Shown: in pieces, positions 46,401-52,167 of the stretch
Layout: the number at the start of each line of letters is the position of its first letter
How positions within the stretch are numbered: the stretch's first letter is position 1
NCBI RefSeq assembly: GCF_003122385.1
Contig: NZ_CP029255.1
Location: forward strand, 3,410,001-3,474,000
Direction: 5' to 3'
Source: Flavobacterium crocinum
GTDB taxonomy: Bacteria > Bacteroidota > Bacteroidia > Flavobacteriales > Flavobacteriaceae
Length of the DNA: 64,000 nt
Made by a program: the position numbers and the translations under genes
Notes under the pieces: generated by a model
What the model was told of the DNA's origin: nothing
Databases searched by the model: none
The model's input: only the letters and a program-made list of their open reading frames with translations

Positions 46401-46472
46401 GAAAGAGGTGTAGATAATGGTGCTTTCCCAAATCTTAAAACGTACTCACTTGGTGTTGATTTTAGCTTTTAA
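43455..46472 (+). CDS. SusC/RagA family TonB-dependent transporter of the PUL
   Basis: A 1005-residue outer-membrane transporter. Signal peptide to about residue 33 (ending AFAQ), then a carboxypeptidase-like domain (VTGKVTAASGESIPFANVLI), a TonB-box-like stretch EIVVVGYGSQQ, a plug with VLKDASAAAIYGSRAANGVI, and a large barrel ending TYSLGVDFSF. There is no STN domain, so signalling goes through the HTCS rather than FecR. With SusD it imports oligosaccharides released at the surface. An alternative start at 43467 would give a slightly shorter signal peptide. It heads an operon of SusC, SusD and glycosidases. Confidence 0.94.
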   Translation: MQKSMKTKLTHFLTKRYYLLVFFSLLLQPAFAQQITVTGKVTAASGESIPFANVLIKGTQNGTATDFDGSFKIAVGGNQTLVFSSQGYKTTEVAVNNRTSINITLEEDAMKLNEIVVVGYGSQQKKDLTGAVSLVKPEEIQKRQVTTVADGLQGLVTGVKVRGGGRPGQEANIEIRGLKNLQSTNPLYVIDGLVTTANRDFNPNDIESIQVLKDASAAAIYGSRAANGVIIITTKKGKKGPLQVEVSAKSSFQIMPRYDLMGTEEFAKWNNMAYDNAGLPRQNLNMAVNTDWQDATFRTGMIQDYNASFSGGNENSTFFMSGNYFGNEGTVVGTDFDRISFRVNSSGTKGIFSIGENLAISNSKTDEMSGNPIIDVYRMTPTIPLYDPSNPGGYGYGKQGVADTFGTNPLAIADFANTTNENFRIRGNIWSELKFAPWLKYRFNFGYETSFDSYKFMRKVGNWTLNQPIDPSQTDQNKGRSQTTLFENTLTFKKEFGKHDVTVLVGQTFQKDRYDQIYGTKRNLPMNSGTGQYYEVLNQGDSPVVGGFINEAALASYLGRIEYNYDNRYLLNAVLRRDGSSRFSDANKWGNFPSVSAGWRVSNESFFKSEFIKDLKLRASYGELGSGNIGYYEYKSFVNNFGAIVLGNDQNLFSSAAQVKLSNSQLRWEKLKQTNFGLDLAVLNNDLRFTADYFIARTDDVLFGFPILLTTGNDGGNPISNAATVENKGLELELAYSKKINDFSFNASINFTKVNNKLVSLGNGQNENISGNTITRAGMPVGMWYVLQTDGLFQNQQEIDNYKNANGQVIMPNAVPGDIRFKDVNGDGQITSTDKAIVGSPWPEFEMGLNAGAEYKGFDFSMNWIASHGATVYNGFRSVVDRFDDNSNYRAGIQPWTPENPNTDFPRVTKGSTLNSRGDSDRFLENGDFIRLKYIGFGYNLPESVLKNSGITRARLTLSAQNILTITKYKGLDPEFTNGNIFERGVDNGAFPNLKTYSLGVDFSF

Positions 46473-46488
46473 TTAAAAAAATAGCATA

Positions 46489-48012
46489 ATGAAAAAAATA
46501 ATTATACTAACCGCAGCTTTTCTAGGTCTTGTTTTTACTGCTTGTGAAAACGAACTAGACCTGAACAGCCCTAATGATATAACAGTTGACCAATATTGGA
46601 AAACTGAAAGTGATGCACAAGCTGGTGTAAACTCCATTTATGCCATGTTTTACAAAGATGGTCTTTGGGCAAGATGGATGTATTTTCGTTTAGACCTGAC
46701 TTCTGATGAAGGTTATAGTGTGAGTCCGTGGACGGAATTGGCAGACTGGACGAGATTCAATTATATCAATTATAATTTTTGGGAAGGAAATGCTGTAACA
46801 TGGAGAGACAGCTATAAAGCGATTTTTAGATGCAACCAAGTTTTAGCGAATGTTCCAAATATCACTTTCCAAAATGAAGATGATAAAAAGAAAATCATTG
46901 CTCAGGCTAAGTTTTTCAGAGCCTTACATTACTATTATTTAGCAGTGATCTGGGAAGATGTTCCATTGGTTTTAGATCCTTCCACACCAGCAGATTTGCC
47001 ACAGCAAAAAAAGGTGGATGAAATCTGGGCTCAGGTTGAAAAAGATTTAAATGAGTCTTTTGAAGATTTACCAGCAAAATGGGGAGCAGATCAGACAGGA
47101 AGACCTGATAAAGGAGCCGCAAAAGCATTTTTAGCAAAATTATACATGCAACAAAGAAAATGGTCTGATGCGAAAACAGCTCTTGAATATTTAATAACAG
47201 GCCCTGGAGCAAGATACAGTTTGGTGGCTAACTACAGAGACAATTTTACAGACGTTAATGAAAACAACAGCGAATCTGTTTTTGAAATCCAGTTTGGAGA
47301 TCAAAGAAAAGGAGGAACTGACGAAGCACAAAATGCAGCAGTTTCCAGTAACCGTTGTCAGTTTTTTGCGCCAAGAGGAATTGGATGGTCTGATGGACAA
47401 GCTCGTTTTTGGTTAGTAAATGCTTTCAAAGAAGAAAAAAATAAAGATGGCAATCTGGACATTCGTTTGAGATGGACATTGTACTACCCGCAGTTATTGG
47501 CTGATTTTGGAGACAAAACCTATAACAGAAACTGGGAATGGAACAATAATGAAGCCTGGTTCAGAAAAGGAAGCCGTGATTATTACAGAGATAATGAAGA
47601 CTACTACAGCCAGGTAAATTACAGATTGGTTCGTTATGGTGATATTTTATTGCGCTATGCCGAAGTTTTAAACGAATTAGGAAGTACTGCCGAAGCTTAT
47701 CAATATGTTGATCAGGTAAGAGCTCGTGTAAATATGAATCCTTTAGCAACAGCGCATCCTGAAATTGGAAATGATCATGACAAGTTTCTGGAGCGTTTGA
47801 AAATGGAAAGAGTTTTAGAATTATGTGGAGAGAGTGTTCGCTGGGAAGATCTAAAACGTTGGGGAGATTTAAATACTCAGGCTGCTGTTGATAAAATTGC
47901 GCTTCGTGATTCAGATTTTAAAAACTTCAAAGTGGGGAAAAATCACAGAATGCCAATTCCGCAAAGCGATGTAGATAATAATCCAAATCTGGAGCAAAAC
48001 TCAGGATATTAA
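46489..48012 (+). CDS. SusD/RagB family surface glycan-binding lipoprotein
   Basis: A 507-residue lipoprotein with the signal IILTAAFLGLVFTACENE, whose TAC lipobox Cys is followed by an acidic stretch. The core has the SusD features YRLVRYGDILLRYAEVLNEL and the C-terminal MPIPQSDVDNNPNLEQNSGY. Tandem TPR-like helices supply the platform for glycan binding. It sits 16 bases after SusC, and a hairpin follows its stop. Confidence 0.94.
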   Translation: MKKIIILTAAFLGLVFTACENELDLNSPNDITVDQYWKTESDAQAGVNSIYAMFYKDGLWARWMYFRLDLTSDEGYSVSPWTELADWTRFNYINYNFWEGNAVTWRDSYKAIFRCNQVLANVPNITFQNEDDKKKIIAQAKFFRALHYYYLAVIWEDVPLVLDPSTPADLPQQKKVDEIWAQVEKDLNESFEDLPAKWGADQTGRPDKGAAKAFLAKLYMQQRKWSDAKTALEYLITGPGARYSLVANYRDNFTDVNENNSESVFEIQFGDQRKGGTDEAQNAAVSSNRCQFFAPRGIGWSDGQARFWLVNAFKEEKNKDGNLDIRLRWTLYYPQLLADFGDKTYNRNWEWNNNEAWFRKGSRDYYRDNEDYYSQVNYRLVRYGDILLRYAEVLNELGSTAEAYQYVDQVRARVNMNPLATAHPEIGNDHDKFLERLKMERVLELCGESVRWEDLKRWGDLNTQAAVDKIALRDSDFKNFKVGKNHRMPIPQSDVDNNPNLEQNSGY

Positions 48013-48026
48013 AAAAGAATTTTTGA

Positions 48027-48056
48027 GGGAATCAGATTCGAAAGTCTGATTCCCTT
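48027..48056 (+). terminator. Hairpin after susD, possible partial terminator
   Basis: GGGAATCAGA (48027-48036) and TCTGATTCCC (48045-48054) pair perfectly around TTCGAAAG. A long U-tract is missing, so it may act as an mRNA end-protecting or partially terminating hairpin that lowers expression of downstream enzymes relative to SusCD. Confidence 0.5.
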
Positions 48057-48094
48057 ATCATAAAGAACGATTGTTCAAAAAAAACAAAATTGTA

Positions 48095-49267
48095 ATGAAG
48101 AAAGTAAAATTGGGTCTGACAGTATTGTTGGCAGGATTGGTATTGCTAAGCTGCAACAACAAAAAGAATACTTCTGAAGAAAGTAAAAAAGAAACCACTT
48201 CGGTTGAAAAAAGAGAAATCTGGACAAAAGATCAGGCCAATAAATGGTATGCAGAACAGCCTTGGTTGGTTGGGGCAAATTATTCTCCCAGCACAGCTAT
48301 AAATCAGTTAGAGATGTGGCAGGAAGGTACTTTTGATCCCAAAAGAATTGACCAGGAGTTAGGCTGGGCAGAAAATTTAGGCATGAATGTTATGCGTGTC
48401 TATCTGCACGACTTATTGCATGAACAAGATGCAGAAGGGCTTTATAAACGTATGGACCAATTTTTAGAAATTGCAGATAAACATCATATCAAAACGCTTT
48501 TCGTATTATTTGATTCCTGCTGGGATCCGTTTCCTGTTTTAGGAAAACAAAGAGCTCCAAAACCGCACACGCACAATTCGGGCTGGGTGCAGGCTCCGGG
48601 ACAAAAAGCGCTTCAGGATAAAACTCAATATCCTCGTTTAGAGAAATATGTAAAAGAAACGGTAGCTCATTTTAAAGATGACAACCGTATTTTAGGCTGG
48701 GATGTGTGGAATGAGCCGGATAATATGACAGGGCCTTCGTATGAAAAAGTAGAAATCAAAAACAAAGTCGATTTGATTCTGCCACTTTTAAAAGATGTTT
48801 TTGCCTGGGCGAGAGAAAGCAATCCGTCACAGCCATTAACTTCAGGAGTTTGGGTTGGAGACTGGAGCGACGAAGCTAAAATGAAACCAATGCACAAAAT
48901 GCAGATTGAGCAGTCGGATATTGTTTCTTTCCACAATTACGATAAACCAGCAGATTTTGAAAGAGTGGTAAAACAATTACAGCGTTACGGAAAACCATTG
49001 ATTTGTACAGAATACATGGCTAGACCAAACGGAAGCACCTTCGAAGGATTTTTACCATTGGCTAGAAAATACAATGTCGGTATGATCAACTGGGGATTTG
49101 TTGATGGAAAAACACAAACCAAATACGCTTGGGACAGCTGGACAAAAACATACACAGCAGAACCAAAATTATGGTTTCACGATGTTTTGCATACAGACGG
49201 AACGCCATATATTCAAGCAGAAACAGATTTGATTAAGAAAATGACTGCTGAGGCGAATAAAAAATAG
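48095..49267 (+). CDS. GH5-like (cellulase-superfamily) surface lipoprotein glycosidase
   Basis: About 390 residues. Lipoprotein signal (LLAGLVLLSC, lipobox Cys), acidic/Thr-rich linker, then a TIM-barrel glycosidase of the GH5/clan-A type. The acid/base is E207 in DVWNEPDN and the candidate nucleophile E306 in CTEYMAR; NVMRVYLHDLL and GMINWGFVDGKTQT are other barrel strands of this clan. It probably acts on the polysaccharide backbone at the cell surface, perhaps on xylan- or mannan-type chains. The start at 48095 is chosen because the upstream extension to 48071 lacks a signal peptide. The next PUL gene lies beyond an inserted IS110 element. Confidence 0.85.
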   Translation: MKKVKLGLTVLLAGLVLLSCNNKKNTSEESKKETTSVEKREIWTKDQANKWYAEQPWLVGANYSPSTAINQLEMWQEGTFDPKRIDQELGWAENLGMNVMRVYLHDLLHEQDAEGLYKRMDQFLEIADKHHIKTLFVLFDSCWDPFPVLGKQRAPKPHTHNSGWVQAPGQKALQDKTQYPRLEKYVKETVAHFKDDNRILGWDVWNEPDNMTGPSYEKVEIKNKVDLILPLLKDVFAWARESNPSQPLTSGVWVGDWSDEAKMKPMHKMQIEQSDIVSFHNYDKPADFERVVKQLQRYGKPLICTEYMARPNGSTFEGFLPLARKYNVGMINWGFVDGKTQTKYAWDSWTKTYTAEPKLWFHDVLHTDGTPYIQAETDLIKKMTAEANKK

Positions 49268-49490
49268 TTTTAAGCCACAGATTGCACAGATTAAAAGGAT
49301 TAAGTCCGTGTTAAAAAAATCAAACACATATAAACATAGATTTTGAAATTATTAAAAAGAATGTAAAAGAAACTAGTTTCTACACATAGTTCTCGCGTAT
49401 TTTGTCATTCCGAGGAACGAGGAATCTCCGCAAGTAACTCCGTAGCGAATTTCCAATCTTTGTCGAATCCCTAGTGTGATTTCTCGTTCC
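49268..49490. repeat. Repeat-rich left flank of the IS110 insertion
   Basis: Reads in order: an AATCTGTG-type fragment (GCCACAGATTGCACAGATTA at 49273-49292); the left terminal repeat AAACACATATAAACATAG of the third MITE-like element (49322-49339); the AGAAACTAGTTTCTACACATAG segment shared with the other copies; and the left arm TTGTCATTCCGAGGAACGAG (49402-49421) with body CCAATCTTTGT of the hairpin repeat interrupted by the IS. Confidence 0.75.
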
Positions 49491-49534
49491 TCCTTTAGAT
49501 TTGTTTTTTGAAATTTAAGTAGATTTATGATTGA

Positions 49535-49670
49535 GAAAGGAAGCAAAAGTAAACTATTCGTTCCTCTGAGCTTGAGACTCATATCCTGATTAAGACTTTA
49601 GCTTCCCTTTCATCAAAGACTCAGATAGAAATTTGGGCTTGAGACCCGTTATTAAGGAGTTGAGCTTATG
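49535..49670 (+). ncRNA. Predicted IS110 bridge RNA (two guide loops)
   Basis: Loop 1: stem GAAAGGAAGCAAAAGT (49535-49550) pairs with ACTTTAGCTTCCCTTTC (49595-49611); an inner stem TGAG/CTCA caps with CTTGAGA (49571-49577). It carries TCGTTCCTC (49558-49566), identical to the target left side plus TC core (49484-49492). Loop 2: stem AAG-CTCA/TGAG-CTT around 49616-49667, inner stem GGG/CCC with the same CTTGAGA cap (49638-49644). It carries ATAGAAAT (49625-49632), identical to the element's right end plus first core base, and AAGGA (49654-49658), complementary to core plus left end. These are the expected left-target, left-donor and right-donor guides. The right-target guide is less clear (TCATATCC at 49579-49586 against TCATTCC). 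Exact RNA ends are not known. Confidence 0.75.
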
Positions 49671-49712
49671 ATGAATTTCTCAAATCATTTGTTGAATCGT
49701 AAAAACAAAGTT

Positions 49713-50687
49713 ATGAAAAACATTATTATCGGAATTGATATCAGCAAAAAGACTTTAGATATCTGCGTAAAAGAAGAGGCTATTAATTATTTTACTATTG
49801 AAAATGAAATTAATGACATTACTCGTTTTTTTAAAAGATATGCTAAAGAAAATGTAATTCTGGCAATGGAAAATACAGGCAGATACAACTGGAATATCTT
49901 TGAAGCATTGGAAAAATTTAACTTTAAGGTTTATGTTATATCAGCTCTGCATATCAAAAAAAGCATTGGTCTTGTCAGAGGGAAAAATGATAAAATCGAT
50001 GCACTGCGTATCTGCAGTTTCATTGAGAAAAATTATCAGGAGAACAGAGAATGGAAGCCGAGCTCCTCTTCTATAAAAAAAATAAAAATACTATTGACAG
50101 AAAGAGCTTTAAGAATAAAAATCAAAAAACAGCTTATGGTTCAGCAGCATGACTACAAATTAATGAAAGGTATTGGGCTGGATAAAGAGTTAAAAAACTT
50201 AAACATCAAACTTATTAAAAGTATTGAGGCACAAATTATGATTATTGAAAATGATATTGAAGCTATAATCCTAAAGAATGAAAATCTAAACCACCAGCAG
50301 AAATTGATAAAATCTGTTCCTGGAGTGGGTCAAGTTTTATCTTGGACATTATTATCTAAAACAGAAGGTTTTACAGTTATAACTGATCCAAGAAAAATGG
50401 CATGCTACAGCGGAGTTGTGCCTTTTGATTTTCAATCTGGAACATCATTAAAAAAAAGGCCCGGAGTATCAATGCTTGCTGATAAAAACCTAAAGACTGT
50501 TTTACACATGGCCGCAATGAGTGCAATTAGACTTGATAATGACTTAAGAAAATATTACATCCGAAAAGTTGATGAAGGAAAAAACAAAATGAGTGTTTTA
50601 AACGCTGTGAGAAACAAAATAATTCATCGAGTTTTTGCGGTAATAAAAAATCAAACCTCTTATCAAAAAGATTTGGTTTTATCATAG
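49713..50687 (+). CDS. IS110-family transposase (DEDD recombinase)
   Basis: A 324-residue recombinase. The N-terminal RuvC-like domain has the DEDD residues D9 (IIIGIDISKK), E53 (LAMENTGRY), D93 and D96 (GKNDKIDALR). The C-terminal Transposase_20 region contains SVPGVGQVLSWTLLS and ACYSGVVPFDFQSGTSLKKR, where the SG segment is a candidate for the catalytic Ser. It lacks frameshifts or stops and looks functional. The ATG at 49713 is preferred over upstream starts to 49668 because it gives the canonical KNIIIGIDIS start and leaves the predicted bridge RNA outside the coding frame. Together with that RNA it should catalyse guide-directed recombination. Confidence 0.92.
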   Translation: MKNIIIGIDISKKTLDICVKEEAINYFTIENEINDITRFFKRYAKENVILAMENTGRYNWNIFEALEKFNFKVYVISALHIKKSIGLVRGKNDKIDALRICSFIEKNYQENREWKPSSSSIKKIKILLTERALRIKIKKQLMVQQHDYKLMKGIGLDKELKNLNIKLIKSIEAQIMIIENDIEAIILKNENLNHQQKLIKSVPGVGQVLSWTLLSKTEGFTVITDPRKMACYSGVVPFDFQSGTSLKKRPGVSMLADKNLKTVLHMAAMSAIRLDNDLRKYYIRKVDEGKNKMSVLNAVRNKIIHRVFAVIKNQTSYQKDLVLS

Positions 50688-50794
50688 AAATCGGAATGAC
50701 AAGATTGTGAAAACTATGTTTATTAATGCAAGTGAAACGCCTTTACGGGCAAAGTAAATCTATATTTCTATGTGTTTAAATTTTAAGCACAAAG

Positions 50795-50832
50795 ATTAAA
50801 TCATTTCTAATCCTTTTAATCTGTGGCAAAAA
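50795..50832. repeat. AATCTGTG-type repeat fragment
   Basis: ATTTCTAATCCTTTTAATCTGTGGCAAAAAC-like sequence (starting AAATCATTTCTAATCC) matches the single arm at 26821-26852; the opposite arm CACAGATTGCACAGATTAAA lies at 49275-49294, on the other side of the IS. The two arms would have formed one hairpin before the insertions. Confidence 0.5.
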
Positions 50833-50852
50833 CATTTTAAATTTTTAGCAAC

Positions 50853-51893
50853 ATGAAAAAAAATACAATAAAAAAGCTTTTCCTGACGATGGCAATTGTT
50901 GTTGGGTTTTCAGCAAATGCCCAACAACCAGACCCACCTGGACAAGTTAAAGGAAACGAAAAACCAAAAAACGAAGCCTATTTGTTTGCTCACATGACGC
51001 ATAACGATTACGGCAGATTGTATTATTCTGTAAGTTTGGATGGATTGCATTGGGAAAACCTAAACAATGGAAAACGCGTTTTTGAAGAATACAAAGGACA
51101 TCCTGATATCTGCAAAGGCCCAGACGGAAAATATTACATCGCAGGAAATACAGGGGACGATGCGAAAAGCATCAATATCTGGGTTTCGGATGATTTAATT
51201 ACCTGGAAAAAACATTCCGATTATACGCCTGATTTAAAAAGCACGCCGGATTATTCGAATGCTTTACAACGAATTGGAGCGCCAAAATTATATTACGACA
51301 AAGATTCTCAAAAGTTCCTTATGACATGGCATACACCACATTTGGAAGGAACCAAAGAAGATGGTGAACGTTATTGGGCAAGTCAGCGAACATTGTATGT
51401 TTTGTCTAAAGATTTAAAAACTTTCGAGGGGCCACCAAACCGTTTATTTGATTGGGATATGGGAACCATCGATGTTTTTATTCGTAAAGTCGGCGATTCC
51501 TACTACGCCGTAATTAAAGATGAAACGTATCCAACTTTGTATTGGACAACAGGTAAAACTATTAGAATTGCCAAATCCAAAAATCTTTTAGGACCTTATT
51601 CTTTGCCCCAGCAATCTATCAGTCCAAACTTCAGAGAAGCGCCAATGTTGATTCCTTCTCCTGATGATAAAATATGGTATATGTATTACGAACAATATCC
51701 GGGAGTTTCGTACGGATTATCTATCGCAGATAACCTAAACGGACCTTGGTTTCAAGCCTCAGGCTACACTTTTTTCTCGGATTGGGACAAATACAGCCTC
51801 CCGGAAAAAGTGCGCCACGGCTGCATGATTACAATCTCTAAAAAAGAATACGACAGTTTGGTGAAGAAATTCGGCCTTACGAAGAAGTTATAA
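50853..51893 (+). CDS. GH43-like five-bladed beta-propeller glycosidase
   Basis: A 346-residue exported enzyme with a signal peptide (KKLFLTMAIVVGFSANAQ). The propeller-strand pattern of clan GH-F is clear: GHPDICKGPDGKYYIAGN, INIWVSDDLITWKKHSDYT, GTIDVFIRKVGDSYYAVIKD and REAPMLIPSPDDKIWYMYYE. Candidate catalytic residues are the Asp in THNDYGRLYY or HPDICKG, the Asp in TIDVFI and the Glu in FREAPML. The closest described relatives are GH43-like alpha-L-arabinofuranosidases and galactosidases; the exact subfamily is uncertain. It is the first PUL gene after the IS110 element and may have lost or gained a promoter through the insertion. Confidence 0.78.
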   Translation: MKKNTIKKLFLTMAIVVGFSANAQQPDPPGQVKGNEKPKNEAYLFAHMTHNDYGRLYYSVSLDGLHWENLNNGKRVFEEYKGHPDICKGPDGKYYIAGNTGDDAKSINIWVSDDLITWKKHSDYTPDLKSTPDYSNALQRIGAPKLYYDKDSQKFLMTWHTPHLEGTKEDGERYWASQRTLYVLSKDLKTFEGPPNRLFDWDMGTIDVFIRKVGDSYYAVIKDETYPTLYWTTGKTIRIAKSKNLLGPYSLPQQSISPNFREAPMLIPSPDDKIWYMYYEQYPGVSYGLSIADNLNGPWFQASGYTFFSDWDKYSLPEKVRHGCMITISKKEYDSLVKKFGLTKKL

Positions 51894-51980
51894 GTTATAA
51901 GTTAAGGGTTAAGAGTTAGAGGTTGGGTGAGATAATTTATTCTTTTTTCATTAAAAAAAAGAATAACAATTTTTAGTTGG

Positions 51981-52018
51981 CGTATAACGCATAACGCATA
52001 ACGCATAACGCATAACAA
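51981..52018. repeat. CGCATAA tandem repeat
   Basis: Five consecutive 7-bp units of CGCATAA type (the first CGTATAA) occur in the gap between the GH43-like and GH2 genes. The surrounding sequence also has TTAAGAGTTA/TAACTCTTAA inverted units (51903-51920 and 52019-52031). Such a slip-prone tract could vary in copy number. Confidence 0.75.
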
Positions 52019-52167
52019 ATAACTCTTAACTCAAAAATACGGTTAGTTAAGTTAGTTTAGTTCAGTAATTATCGGGCTTATGTGGAGATGAGCCCGGTAA
52101 TTCATTTTCAAATTAGAAAACACTACGGCATCATTTTCAATTGAAAAGTGTCTAAAATATATACAGC

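Larger units (their letters stand above)
49491..50690 (+). mobile_element. IS110-family insertion sequence, 1200 bp
   Basis: The element runs from the TC core at 49491-49492 to base 50690, with the second TC copy at 50691-50692. The transposase stop is only 3 bases from the right end, and about 220 non-coding bases precede the transposase; this left-heavy layout is that of the IS110 group (bridge RNA in the 5' end) rather than IS1111. There are no terminal inverted repeats and no longer target duplication, as expected. The boundaries come from rejoining the interrupted palindrome. It separates the GH5-like gene from the rest of the PUL. Confidence 0.85.
49402..50702. repeat. GTCATTCCGA hairpin repeat, interrupted by the IS110 element
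   Basis: The left arm is 49402-49427; the right arm is split into ATTTCTCGTTCCTC (49479-49492) and GGAATGACAA (50693-50702). Joined across the TC core they restore a 26-base right arm that is complementary to the left arm with one mismatch. It is a diverged relative of the full copy at 33563-33666, with the same CCAATCTTTGT middle. Confidence 0.85.
49322..50777. mobile_element. MITE-like element, copy 3, holding a hairpin repeat and the IS110 element
   Basis: The ends AAACACATATAAACATAG (49322-49339) and CTATATTTCTATGTGTTT (50760-50777) are imperfect copies of the terminal repeats at 34992 and 36724. Without the 1200-bp IS the element is about 256 bp. The right half also contains GCAAGTGAAACGCCTTTACG, matching AACAAGTGAAACGCTTTTAA in copy 2. 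A GTCATTCCGA hairpin occupies the middle. Confidence 0.65.
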
